Shown here piece after piece: positions 7,534-14,139 of a DNA stretch of 18,405 nucleotides. The notes beneath the pieces were generated by a model. It did not search any database. It was not told where the DNA came from and saw only the letters and a list, made by a program, of their open reading frames with translations. The first letter of the stretch is position 1. Each line of letters starts with the position of its first letter. Where the stretch lies: NCBI GenBank assembly GCA_035716005.1, contig DASTKG010000177.1, positions 1 through 18,405 of the forward strand. Reading direction: 5' to 3'. The position numbers were made by a program, and so were the translations under genes. This stretch comes from SZUA-252 sp035716005. Its GTDB lineage: Bacteria > Eisenbacteria > RBG-16-71-46 > SZUA-252.

Positions 7534-8871
7534 CTACCCGTTCAGAACGCCGATCAGCTCCTCCACCGTCTTCCGGATCTCCTTGTCGTTCGACATCAGC
7601 CCTTCGATCTTCTGGCAGGCGTGCATGACCGTCGTGTGGTCGCGCCCGCCGAACTTGGCGCCGATCTCGGCGAGCGAGAGGTCGGTGATCGTCCTGGTGA
7701 TGTACATGCCGATCTGCCTCGGGAAGGCGATCGTGTCGGTGCGGCGCTTCCCGCGGAGCGACTCCTCCGTGACGCTGAAGTGCCGCGCCACGAGCCGCTG
7801 GATCTCCTGCACGTCGACTCTCTGCAGGTCGGGCTTGATCTGCTCGCGCAGCACTTCCTGCGCGAACTCCACGGAGAGCGGCTGGTTCGTGAGGTCGGAG
7901 AAGGCGAGGAGGCGCGCCAGCGAGCCCTCGAGATCGCGGATGTTCGTCTTGATGTTGCTCGCGAGGAGGAGCGCGATCTCGTTGGGGAGATTCCGCCCCT
8001 GCATTTCGGCCTTCTTCTTCACGATGGCGACGCGCGTCTCGAGGTCGGGGGCCTGGAGATCGGCCACCACCCCCCACGTGAACCGGGAGACGAGGCGCGC
8101 CTGGAGCGCCGTCATGGCGTTCGGCGGCCCGTCGCTCGTCAGAACGATCTGCTTCTTCTGATCGTGGAGCGCGTTGAAGGTATGGAAGAACTCCTCCTGC
8201 GTCGACTCCTTGCCCGCCAGGAATTGGATGTCGTCGATGAGGAGGATGTCGGCGGTCCGGTAGCGGGCCTTGAACTCGAGCGTCGTGGCGTGCTGGATGG
8301 AGTAGATCATCTCGTTCATGAACTTCTCGGCCGAGACGAAGAAGATGCGCGATCCGGGACGCTGCAGGCGCACCTGATGCCCGATGGCGTGCATGAGGTG
8401 CGTCTTGCCGAGGCCGACGCCGCCGTAGAGGAAGAGCGGGTTGTAGCGCGTGCCGGGGCTCGTCGCCACGGCCTGGCAGACGGCGTGCGCGAACTGGTTT
8501 CCGTTCCCGACGATGAAGGTGTCGAAGGTGTTCTGCGGGATCAGGTGGCTCTCGTCCCGATACGCGGGGCCCGGCCCGGGCCGCGAACGCTCGTCCTCGA
8601 CGTGCGTCTCCGGCTCGGATCGGACCTGGAAGGAGACCCCCACGGACGACCCGATGGCCGCCGAGAGGGATGACTCGATGAGGGTGCGATAGTGCTGGTC
8701 GAGCCAGTCGACGTAGAAGGGGCTCGGCACCTCGAGGAGGAGGGTCCGGCCGTCGAACTCGAGCGCCGTCATCGAGCGGAACCAGGTGTCGAAAGTTTGA
8801 CCCGAAAGATTGGCCTGGATGCGGGGAATTGCCCGTTCCCAGACGTCGGAGGCGACCACCGTCTCGATCAT
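7534..8871 (-). CDS. dnaA: Chromosomal replication initiator protein DnaA
   Basis: AAA+ initiator that binds DnaA boxes and melts oriC. It has 445 residues. Domain I spans about 1-80, with a short linker to about 110. The AAA+ domain carries Walker A GGVGLGKT (150-157), Walker B LLIDDIQF (210-217), sensor I TSDGPP (245-250), the SRF arginine finger near R263 and sensor II NIRDLEGSL (310-318). The domain IV DNA-binding signature is GGRDHTTVMHACQKI (408-422). The start chosen is the ATG at 8871, with GGGGA 7 bases upstream; a GTG at 8904 in the same frame would add 11 residues not expected for the family. It is divergent from rpmH. DnaA-box-like sites just upstream of its start suggest autoregulation. 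Unusually, dnaN is not its next gene. Confidence 0.97.
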   Translation of the reverse strand: MIETVVASDVWERAIPRIQANLSGQTFDTWFRSMTALEFDGRTLLLEVPSPFYVDWLDQHYRTLIESSLSAAIGSSVGVSFQVRSEPETHVEDERSRPGPGPAYRDESHLIPQNTFDTFIVGNGNQFAHAVCQAVATSPGTRYNPLFLYGGVGLGKTHLMHAIGHQVRLQRPGSRIFFVSAEKFMNEMIYSIQHATTLEFKARYRTADILLIDDIQFLAGKESTQEEFFHTFNALHDQKKQIVLTSDGPPNAMTALQARLVSRFTWGVVADLQAPDLETRVAIVKKKAEMQGRNLPNEIALLLASNIKTNIRDLEGSLARLLAFSDLTNQPLSVEFAQEVLREQIKPDLQRVDVQEIQRLVARHFSVTEESLRGKRRTDTIAFPRQIGMYITRTITDLSLAEIGAKFGGRDHTTVMHACQKIEGLMSNDKEIRKTVEELIGVLNG

Positions 8872-8885
8872 CGTTCCATCCCCAT

Positions 8886-8928
8886 GTCTACACACCCTCT
8901 CCACGGGTTTTCCCCATACTTATCCACA
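8886..8928 (+). promoter_or_regulatory. Phased cluster of DnaA-box-like sites in dnaA leader
   Basis: TTATCCACA at 8920-8928 is a perfect box. TTTTCCCCA (8908-8916) has one mismatch to TTWTNCACA; CTCTCCACG (8897-8905) and GTCTACACA (8886-8894) are weaker, with three and two mismatches. All have the same orientation, with start-to-start spacing of 11, 11 and 12 bases, about one helical turn. The cluster ends 15 bases from the dnaA ATG, so bound DnaA could repress its own gene. Confidence 0.6.
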
Positions 8929-9071
8929 AGACGAAAGGGGCGCAACGTGCGTGTTGATGCCACGTTACGCCCCGAAAAGTTCAAATCGCGGGCAAAGCCG
9001 CTCACAGCATTCAAGGCCTCGGTGAAGCGTATCGCGCGGGGGCGCGTGCTCTAGGGAGAGTGGACTTGGCA

Positions 9072-9114
9072 GGCCCTCGGTGCGGCTCCGCCGCGCCTGG
9101 GGTCTGCGAGGGCC
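9072..9114. repeat. 8-bp inverted repeat, GC-rich
   Basis: GGCCCTCG (9072-9079) and CGAGGGCC (9107-9114) are exact reverse complements across a 27-base GC-rich loop, which itself contains a GCGG/CCGC pair. No T-run follows, so it is not a classic terminator. Confidence 0.4.
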
Positions 9115-9169
9115 GGAATGTACGCCCGGGCTTCCGAACGTCGCAACGAAAAAGATGGCGACATCGGCG

Positions 9170-9193
9170 GGTGACGCAAACCGAAGCGTCGCC
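9170..9193. repeat. 8-bp stem-loop upstream of the rpmH promoter
   Basis: GGTGACGC (9170-9177) pairs with GCGTCGCC (9186-9193) around an 8-base loop, with one G-T pair. It lies 20 bases upstream of the rpmH -35 and could be an operator or simply structural. Confidence 0.4.
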
Positions 9194-9212
9194 AGGGGCC
9201 CCGAGATCGCGG

Positions 9213-9242
9213 TTGACCCTCGCGGCCCCGGTTCGGTAGACT
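9213..9242 (+). promoter_or_regulatory. Sigma-70-type promoter of the rpmH operon
   Basis: A -35 TTGACC (9213-9218, five of six consensus bases), an 18-base spacer and a -10 TAGACT (9237-9242, four of six). Transcription would begin near 9249, leaving a leader of about 48 bases before rpmH. Confidence 0.55.
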
Positions 9243-9296
9243 CCGTCGCTCGTGCCGTAACCTGTCGAACCACCCCTTTTCACGAGGTTCGTTCCT

Positions 9297-9431
9297 GTGA
9301 AGCGCACATTTCAACCGCACAATCGCCGCCGGAAGAAGGTCCACGGATTCCGGGCGCGCATGAGCACCCGTGGCGGTCGCGCCGTTCTCAGCCGGCGTCG
9401 GGCCCGCGGGCGCAAGCGTCTCACGCCGTAA
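9297..9431 (+). CDS. rpmH: Large ribosomal subunit protein bL34
   Basis: A tiny basic 44-residue ribosomal protein of the 50S subunit. The sequence starts KRTFQPHNRRRKKVHGFRARM, with the typical STRGGRAVLSRRRARGRKRL ending, and matches the family over its full length. The start is GTG at 9297 with a GAGGT ribosome site 8 bases upstream (9284-9288). It is the first gene of the rightward block, followed by rnpA 25 bases later as in most bacteria, and divergent from dnaA across a candidate origin spacer. It is driven by the promoter at 9213-9242. Confidence 0.97.
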   Translation: MKRTFQPHNRRRKKVHGFRARMSTRGGRAVLSRRRARGRKRLTP

Positions 9432-9456
9432 CGCGGCCCCACCCGGCGACACGTCC

Positions 9457-9804
9457 ATGGCAGGCGCGGTCTCCCCGCGCGATCGCCGCCTTCGCGAAGG
9501 GTGGCAATTCCGCGACGTGTACCAGAGCGGCAAATCGTTCCACGGCAGCCTCATGTCTCTGGTCAGTCTCTCGAAGCCGGACGATCATGGACGCTTCGCC
9601 TTCGTGGCGAGCCGGAAAGTGGGGGGCGCCGTCCAGCGGAACCGCGCGAAGCGCCTCCTCCGCGAAGCGTACCGCGCCGTCCCGGCCGAGCGCCGCGACG
9701 AAGCACGCTGGAGGATCTGGATCGCCCGAGCCTCCTGTTCACGCTCGAGTCTCGCCCCGGTCTCGGCCGAGATGACGCGCCTCCTTGGAATGGAGCGGAA
9801 ATGA
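9457..9804 (+). CDS. rnpA: Ribonuclease P protein component
   Basis: The protein subunit of RNase P, which assists the catalytic RNA in trimming tRNA 5' ends. With the ATG at 9457 it has 115 residues, a normal length. It opens with LREGWQFRDVYQSGKSF, then has FAFVASRKVGGAVQRNRAKRLLREAYR, including the conserved RNR at 61-63 that contacts the RNA. No clear ribosome site precedes this ATG. The frame stays open back to a GTG at 9370 inside rpmH, so an overlapping longer form is possible but lacks family support. Its TGA overlaps the yidD ATG by four bases. Confidence 0.93.
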   Translation: MAGAVSPRDRRLREGWQFRDVYQSGKSFHGSLMSLVSLSKPDDHGRFAFVASRKVGGAVQRNRAKRLLREAYRAVPAERRDEARWRIWIARASCSRSSLAPVSAEMTRLLGMERK

Positions 9805-10064
9805 CCACGGCCACCCTCGATCGTCTCGGCCGCGCCGCGCGCTCCGGCTTCGGGCTTCGCCACGTCTTCCTTCTCCTCGTGCGCGGCTATCGCGCCCTCG
9901 TCTCACCCGTGCTCCCTCGTTCGTGCCGCTTCGAGCCCTCCTGCGCCGCGTACGCGGAAGAGGCGCTCCACCGGCACCATGTCGCACGCGCGCTCTGGCT
10001 GATCGTGCGCCGGCTGCTGCGTTGCCACCCCTTCCATCCCGGAGGCTACGACCCGGTTCCCTGA
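9801..10064 (+). CDS. yidD: Membrane protein insertion efficiency factor YidD
   Basis: A small 87-residue membrane-associated protein that aids YidC-dependent insertion of inner-membrane proteins. The family core is clear: a hydrophobic/basic N-terminal helix (LRHVFLLLVRGYRALVSP), then SCRFEPSCAAYAEEAL (41-56) with its two cysteines, and the ending RCHPFHPGGYDPVP (74-87). The ATG at 9801 overlaps the rnpA stop (ATGA), with GGAG upstream, which implies translational coupling. The rnpA-yidD-yidC order is the standard one. Confidence 0.95.
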   Translation: MTTATLDRLGRAARSGFGLRHVFLLLVRGYRALVSPVLPRSCRFEPSCAAYAEEALHRHHVARALWLIVRRLLRCHPFHPGGYDPVP

Positions 10065-10085
10065 CGGAACCGCGGGCGCCCATTC

Positions 10086-11801
10086 ATGGACAAGAGAACT
10101 CTCCTCGCGATCTTCCTGATCCTCGGCGTGCTCCTGATCGATTCGGTCTGGTGGTCGGCGCGCACTCGCCAGAAGCACGCGCCCGCGCCGGCGGCCACGG
10201 CCACGGGGCAGGCCACGCCCGGCACGGGAAGCGGATCGGGAGCTCCGGCCGGCGGAACGTCGCCCGCCGCCCCGTCGAACGGAACGCCGGCCTCGGGCTC
10301 CGCCGCGGCGACGGCTCCGGTCCCCGTGGCCGGCGCCCCCACGATCGGCGGCGAGACGCTGGTCGCCACGCGCGTCCCCGACGCGCCGATCGAGGAGAGG
10401 AGCTTGAAGGGGGACGGCTTCGAGGCCACCTTCTCCACGCTCGGCGGCTCCATCTCCTCGTGGGTCGTGCCGGCCTTCACGAACCCGATGACGAAGGCGC
10501 CGGTCGACCTCGTCCGCCCCGGCACGCGCGCGCTCGAGGTGGTGGTCTCCACGGGCGACGCCACGTTCGATTTCAGCAGCGTCCCCTTCCGCATCGCCGA
10601 CTTCAGCGAGACGCGCGGCTCGGTCACCTTCGTGGCCGAGGACTCGAGCGGCGTGAGCGTCACGAAGATCTACACGCTCGATCGCGACAAGAAACTCCTC
10701 GACCTGGAGCTTCGCTTCTCGGCGCCGGCCGGCCTCGGCCCCATCCGCTACCGGATGGGCTGGGGGAGCCCGCTCCCGATCACCGAACTCTACGGAAAGC
10801 CGGTCGAGCTCCACGGAACCGCGCTCCTCGGCGAGAAGCTCGTCTCGCTCGACGCGCGCGGGCTCGGGAAGGAGGGCTTGAAGGTCGAGAAGGGGAACGT
10901 CCGCTGGGTGGGAAACCGGAGCAAGTACTTCGTGGCCGCGATCGTTCCCGACTCGCTGACGGTGGACGAGGTCGCCTTCCTTCCCGCGGCCGACAACTCC
11001 GCGAGCGCGTGGATCACGGGGGCGGCGGCGCCCGGCTCGCTCGTCGTGCGGCACGCCCGCCTCTACGCCGGTCCGCTCCACTTCGACACGCTCCTGGGTA
11101 TCGGATCGGGCCTCGAACAGGCCGTGAATCTCGGATGGCGCTGGCTCCATCCGGTCAGCACGTTCCTTCTCAAGTGCCTCCTTCTCCTTCACCAGTGGAT
11201 CCCGAACTACGGCATCGGAATCATTCTCCTGAGCCTCGCGACGAAGGTCGTCTTCTACCCCCTCACGCAGTCGAGCCTTCGCACCATGAAGGTCATGCAC
11301 CGGCTCCAGCCGCGCATGAACGAGCTGCGGGAGAAGCACAAGGACGACCCGGTGAAGATGAACAGCGCGGTCATGGCGCTCTACAAGGAGCACAAGGTGA
11401 ATCCGCTCGGCGGGTGCCTTCCGATGCTTCTGCAAGTGCCCGTCTTCCTCGCGCTCTACAACGTGCTCCTCTACTCGGTGCAGCTCCGGGCGGCCGGCTT
11501 CGTGGGCCACGTCCACGACCTCTCGGCCCCCGATCTCCTCATGCAGATCGGTCCGCTCCCGATCCATCTCCTACCGATCCTCATGACGCTGAGCACCTTC
11601 TGGATGCAGGCGCTCACGCCGACCGATCCGAACCAGAAACCGCTCATGATGCTCATGCCGGTCATGATGCTCTTCTTTATGTATAATCTTCCGTCGGGCG
11701 TGATCCTCTACTGGACGGTGAACAACGTCTTCTCCGCCCTGCAGCAGCAGTGGGTCAACATCGCCGACGACCGTGAGATGGCCGCCGCCGGAGCGAAATA
11801 G
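10086..11801 (+). CDS. yidC: Membrane protein insertase YidC
   Basis: Inserts and folds inner-membrane proteins, alone or with SecYEG. It has 571 residues and is of the Gram-negative type. An N-terminal membrane segment (about 5-22) is followed by an Ala/Pro/Gly/Thr-rich linker (31-100) and a large periplasmic beta domain (about 105-335). The conserved core has segments around 360-392, 441-463, 490-510 and 519-548. KVVFYPLTQSSLRTMKVM (387-404) and YNLPSGVILYWTVNN (533-547) are diagnostic. At the position of the functional groove arginine of other YidC proteins (R366 in E. coli) this one appears to have K387, a conservative change. The ATG at 10086 is 21 bases after the yidD stop, with no strong ribosome site. 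Confidence 0.96.
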   Translation: MDKRTLLAIFLILGVLLIDSVWWSARTRQKHAPAPAATATGQATPGTGSGSGAPAGGTSPAAPSNGTPASGSAAATAPVPVAGAPTIGGETLVATRVPDAPIEERSLKGDGFEATFSTLGGSISSWVVPAFTNPMTKAPVDLVRPGTRALEVVVSTGDATFDFSSVPFRIADFSETRGSVTFVAEDSSGVSVTKIYTLDRDKKLLDLELRFSAPAGLGPIRYRMGWGSPLPITELYGKPVELHGTALLGEKLVSLDARGLGKEGLKVEKGNVRWVGNRSKYFVAAIVPDSLTVDEVAFLPAADNSASAWITGAAAPGSLVVRHARLYAGPLHFDTLLGIGSGLEQAVNLGWRWLHPVSTFLLKCLLLLHQWIPNYGIGIILLSLATKVVFYPLTQSSLRTMKVMHRLQPRMNELREKHKDDPVKMNSAVMALYKEHKVNPLGGCLPMLLQVPVFLALYNVLLYSVQLRAAGFVGHVHDLSAPDLLMQIGPLPIHLLPILMTLSTFWMQALTPTDPNQKPLMMLMPVMMLFFMYNLPSGVILYWTVNNVFSALQQQWVNIADDREMAAAGAK

Positions 11802-11833
11802 CGGCCCGGGCCCCAACGCCGGATGGATCAGCC

Positions 11834-12673
11834 ATGAACGAAACGATCGAAATCGAAGCCGCCTCCTTCGAGGAGGCGATCGCCGCCGCCTGCGCCCGGA
11901 CCGGGCTCACGCCGGGCGAGCTCTTCATCGACATGGTGGATCCGGGCTCCTCGGCCGCCTCCAGCATCGGGTACCGCCCCGTGAAGGTGAAGGTGCGCCG
12001 CCGCGAGGAGAAGGAGGCGCCGGACGGCGCCGGCCGCTCCCCCGCCCGGGCGCCTCGCCCGTCGTACGACAGCGGGCGCTCCTCCGGCGGGTACGGTGGC
12101 CACGATTCGCATCGCGGCGTCTCGCACCGGCAGGAGCCGCGCGATTTCGGCCCGCCGCCGCCCCCGCTCGACCCGTCGCTCATCACCCAGGAGCACGTCT
12201 CGATGGTGCGGGAACTGGCGCAGGGCCTGGTCGACGCGATGGAGTTCCGCGGCGCCGTCGTGGAGGCCTCGAAGGACAAGCATGGCATCCGCGTCGGGGT
12301 GAACACGGGCGAGTTCGACACGCTCCTGATCGGCCCCGAGGGAGAGACGCTCGCCGCCTTCCAGCATCTCATCACGCGGATGCTCCGCTCCAAGATGCCG
12401 AACTCGGCGCCCCCTCGCCTCGAGGTGGACGTCGCCGGGTTCCGCGACCGGCAGATCGAAGGGCTCCGTCAGATGGCGCGCGACCTCGTCGAGGAAGTGC
12501 TCGGCGGCGCGCCCGAGGCGACGACCGACCCGCTCCCCGCGTCGGAGCGGCGCATCGTCCATCTCGAAGTGGCGGAGACGCCGGGGATGGAGACGATCAC
12601 GGTCGGAGACGGCTACTACAAGCGCGTCATCATCCGCCGCGCGGCGCCCGGCTCGGAAGCGGCCGCGTCGTGA
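11834..12673 (+). CDS. khpB: KhpB/Jag RNA-binding protein (Jag-N, KH, R3H)
   Basis: A 279-residue RNA-binding protein, the partner of KhpA in species where it has been studied. Domains in order: Jag-N (about 1-55, from ETIEIEAASFEEAIAAAC); a disordered linker rich in Arg, Ser, Gly and Pro (57-115), including a run of five prolines; a KH domain (about 125-200) with the GPEG loop at 167-170; and an R3H domain (203-268) with R239-x3-H243 in SERRIVHLEV. The ATG at 11834 follows GGATGG. It sits 32 bases after yidC, its usual neighbour (jag next to yidC/spoIIIJ). The KhpB family regulates cell elongation or sRNA/mRNA stability in some bacteria; its targets here are unknown. Confidence 0.93.
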   Translation: MNETIEIEAASFEEAIAAACARTGLTPGELFIDMVDPGSSAASSIGYRPVKVKVRRREEKEAPDGAGRSPARAPRPSYDSGRSSGGYGGHDSHRGVSHRQEPRDFGPPPPPLDPSLITQEHVSMVRELAQGLVDAMEFRGAVVEASKDKHGIRVGVNTGEFDTLLIGPEGETLAAFQHLITRMLRSKMPNSAPPRLEVDVAGFRDRQIEGLRQMARDLVEEVLGGAPEATTDPLPASERRIVHLEVAETPGMETITVGDGYYKRVIIRRAAPGSEAAAS

Positions 12674-12683
12674 ACGGAGCGCC

Positions 12684-12700
12684 CGGGTCCGCCGGACCCG
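12684..12700 (+). other. GC-rich hairpin in the khpB-mnmE spacer
   Basis: CGGGTCC (12684-12690) pairs perfectly with GGACCCG (12694-12700) around a 3-base loop. No T-run follows, so it is not a standard terminator. It may stabilise or attenuate the transcript between the two genes, in the 60-base spacer. Confidence 0.35.
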
Positions 12701-12733
12701 CCGGTCCGAAACGGGCCCGCCCCTGCCCCCGTC

Positions 12734-14134
12734 ATGACCACCGACGACACCATCGTCGCGATCGCCACGGCGCCCGGCGAAGCGGCCATCGCGGTCACGA
12801 GGCTCAGCGGACCTGACGCGCCCGCGATCGCGGCGCGATTCTTTCGCGGCGCCCGATCGCCGCTTTCGACCGGCTCCCACCGAATCCTCTTCGGAAACTT
12901 CCTCGACGGAACGGGCGCGCCGATCGACAGCGTCCTTCTCTCGATCTTTCGCGCGCCTCATTCCTACACGGGCGAAAACGTCGTGGAGATCTCCTCGCAC
13001 GGCGGCCCCGCGATTCCCCGAGCCATCCTCGAGACGCTGACCGCCGCCGGCGCGCGCCCCGCGCGCCCCGGAGAATTCACCGAACGGGCCTATCGGAACG
13101 GAAAGCTCGACTTGGCGCAGGCCGAGGTTGTCGCGTCCATGGTTCGCGCCCGCTCCGAGGGCTCGCTCCGCGCCGCCCACGCCACGCTCGGGGGTGAACT
13201 GAGCCGCCGGGTGGAGCGGCTCGACGCGGAGCTGGTCGCGATCCTGGCCGAAGTGGAGTCGCGAATCGACTTTCCCGGCGACGTGACGGAATCGGCCGAC
13301 ATGGCGGCGCTCGCCGCGCGCTGCTCGGCCGTCGGCGCGCCGCTTCGGGAGTGGCTCTCGCGGCTCCCCTCCGCGCGGCGTCGCGAGGAGGGCGTGCGGG
13401 TGGCGATCGTCGGCGCGCCGAACGTCGGCAAGTCGAGCCTTCTGAACGCGCTCGTCGGATACGACCGCGCCATCGTGAGCGCGGAGCCCGGAACGACGCG
13501 CGACACGGTGGAGGCTTCCATCTGGCTCGACGGCGTGGAGCTCCTCCTGACCGACACGGCGGGACTGCGGGAGACGTCCGATCCGGTGGAGCGCCTCGGC
13601 GTGGAGCGCTCGGAGCGCGCGGCCCTCGCCGCCGACGTCACGATCCACGTGCGCGATTGCTCGCGGCCGGAGGCGATGGCGGCGGCGGCCGTGGCGGAAG
13701 CCGGCGCCCGAATCGACGTCTGGAACAAGAGCGACCTGGTCGCCGCCCCGCGCGCGAACGGCGATGGAGCGCCTGCGGGGGTCGCGACGGTCGCCATCCG
13801 GCCGGGCGGCGTCGACGCGTTGGTGAACGCCCTTCGGGATGCGCTCCCCGCGGTGACGGGCGGCTCCGGCGCCGGCCCCGGCGCCGGCGCGGCGGGCGGC
13901 CGCTCGGAAATTCCCACCACGAGCCTTCGCCAGGAGGCGCTCCTTCGCGACGCGGCCTCGGCGCTCGAGCGGGCGGAGCGGGAGCTTCGCGCCGCGGCGG
14001 CCTCCGGCCCGGCCCTGGATCTCGTCGCGGTCGATCTCACCGAGGCGCGTCGAGCGCTCGGCGAGATGGTGGGACGCGGCGTCGACGACGCGGTGATCGC
14101 GGCCATCTTCTCCCGCTTCTGCATCGGAAAGTGA
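12734..14134 (+). CDS. mnmE: tRNA modification GTPase MnmE
   Basis: With MnmG it forms the complex that installs the (carboxymethyl)aminomethyl group on uridine 34 of certain tRNAs. It has 466 residues. The N-terminal tetrahydrofolate-binding domain (1-120) begins DDTIVAIATAPGEAAIAVTRLSG. The G domain has P-loop GAPNVGKS (227-234), TTRD (254-257), DTAG (274-277) and NKSD (331-334). The C-terminal motif is FCIGK, with catalytic-site Cys463. A Gly/Ala-rich stretch (376-389) links the G domain to the C-terminal helices and is longer than usual. The ATG at 12734 has no obvious ribosome site. The stop abuts mnmG, its functional partner. Confidence 0.96.
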   Translation: MTTDDTIVAIATAPGEAAIAVTRLSGPDAPAIAARFFRGARSPLSTGSHRILFGNFLDGTGAPIDSVLLSIFRAPHSYTGENVVEISSHGGPAIPRAILETLTAAGARPARPGEFTERAYRNGKLDLAQAEVVASMVRARSEGSLRAAHATLGGELSRRVERLDAELVAILAEVESRIDFPGDVTESADMAALAARCSAVGAPLREWLSRLPSARRREEGVRVAIVGAPNVGKSSLLNALVGYDRAIVSAEPGTTRDTVEASIWLDGVELLLTDTAGLRETSDPVERLGVERSERAALAADVTIHVRDCSRPEAMAAAAVAEAGARIDVWNKSDLVAAPRANGDGAPAGVATVAIRPGGVDALVNALRDALPAVTGGSGAGPGAGAAGGRSEIPTTSLRQEALLRDAASALERAERELRAAAASGPALDLVAVDLTEARRALGEMVGRGVDDAVIAAIFSRFCIGK

Positions 14135-14139
14135 GCCGC

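Larger units (their letters stand above)
8872..9296. other. Divergent dnaA/rpmH spacer, second candidate origin segment
   Basis: This 425-base non-coding region holds four helically spaced DnaA-box-like sites (8886-8928, one perfect), two GC-rich inverted repeats (9072-9114 and 9170-9193) and an rpmH promoter (9213-9242). I see no convincing dnaA promoter, no open frame with family features and no marked AT-rich patch. The dnaA/rpmH spacer is a common origin site in other bacteria. Confidence 0.5.

Noticed and set aside
8872..8904. Upstream GTG start for dnaA at 8904
   Set aside because: The 11 added residues are not seen in DnaA proteins, the region is occupied by DnaA-box-like sites, and the ATG at 8871 has its own ribosome site.
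8692..9054. Plus-strand frames of about 70-120 residues across the dnaA start and spacer
   Set aside because: They overlap the dnaA N-terminus and the DnaA-box cluster, lack a ribosome site and show no known family.
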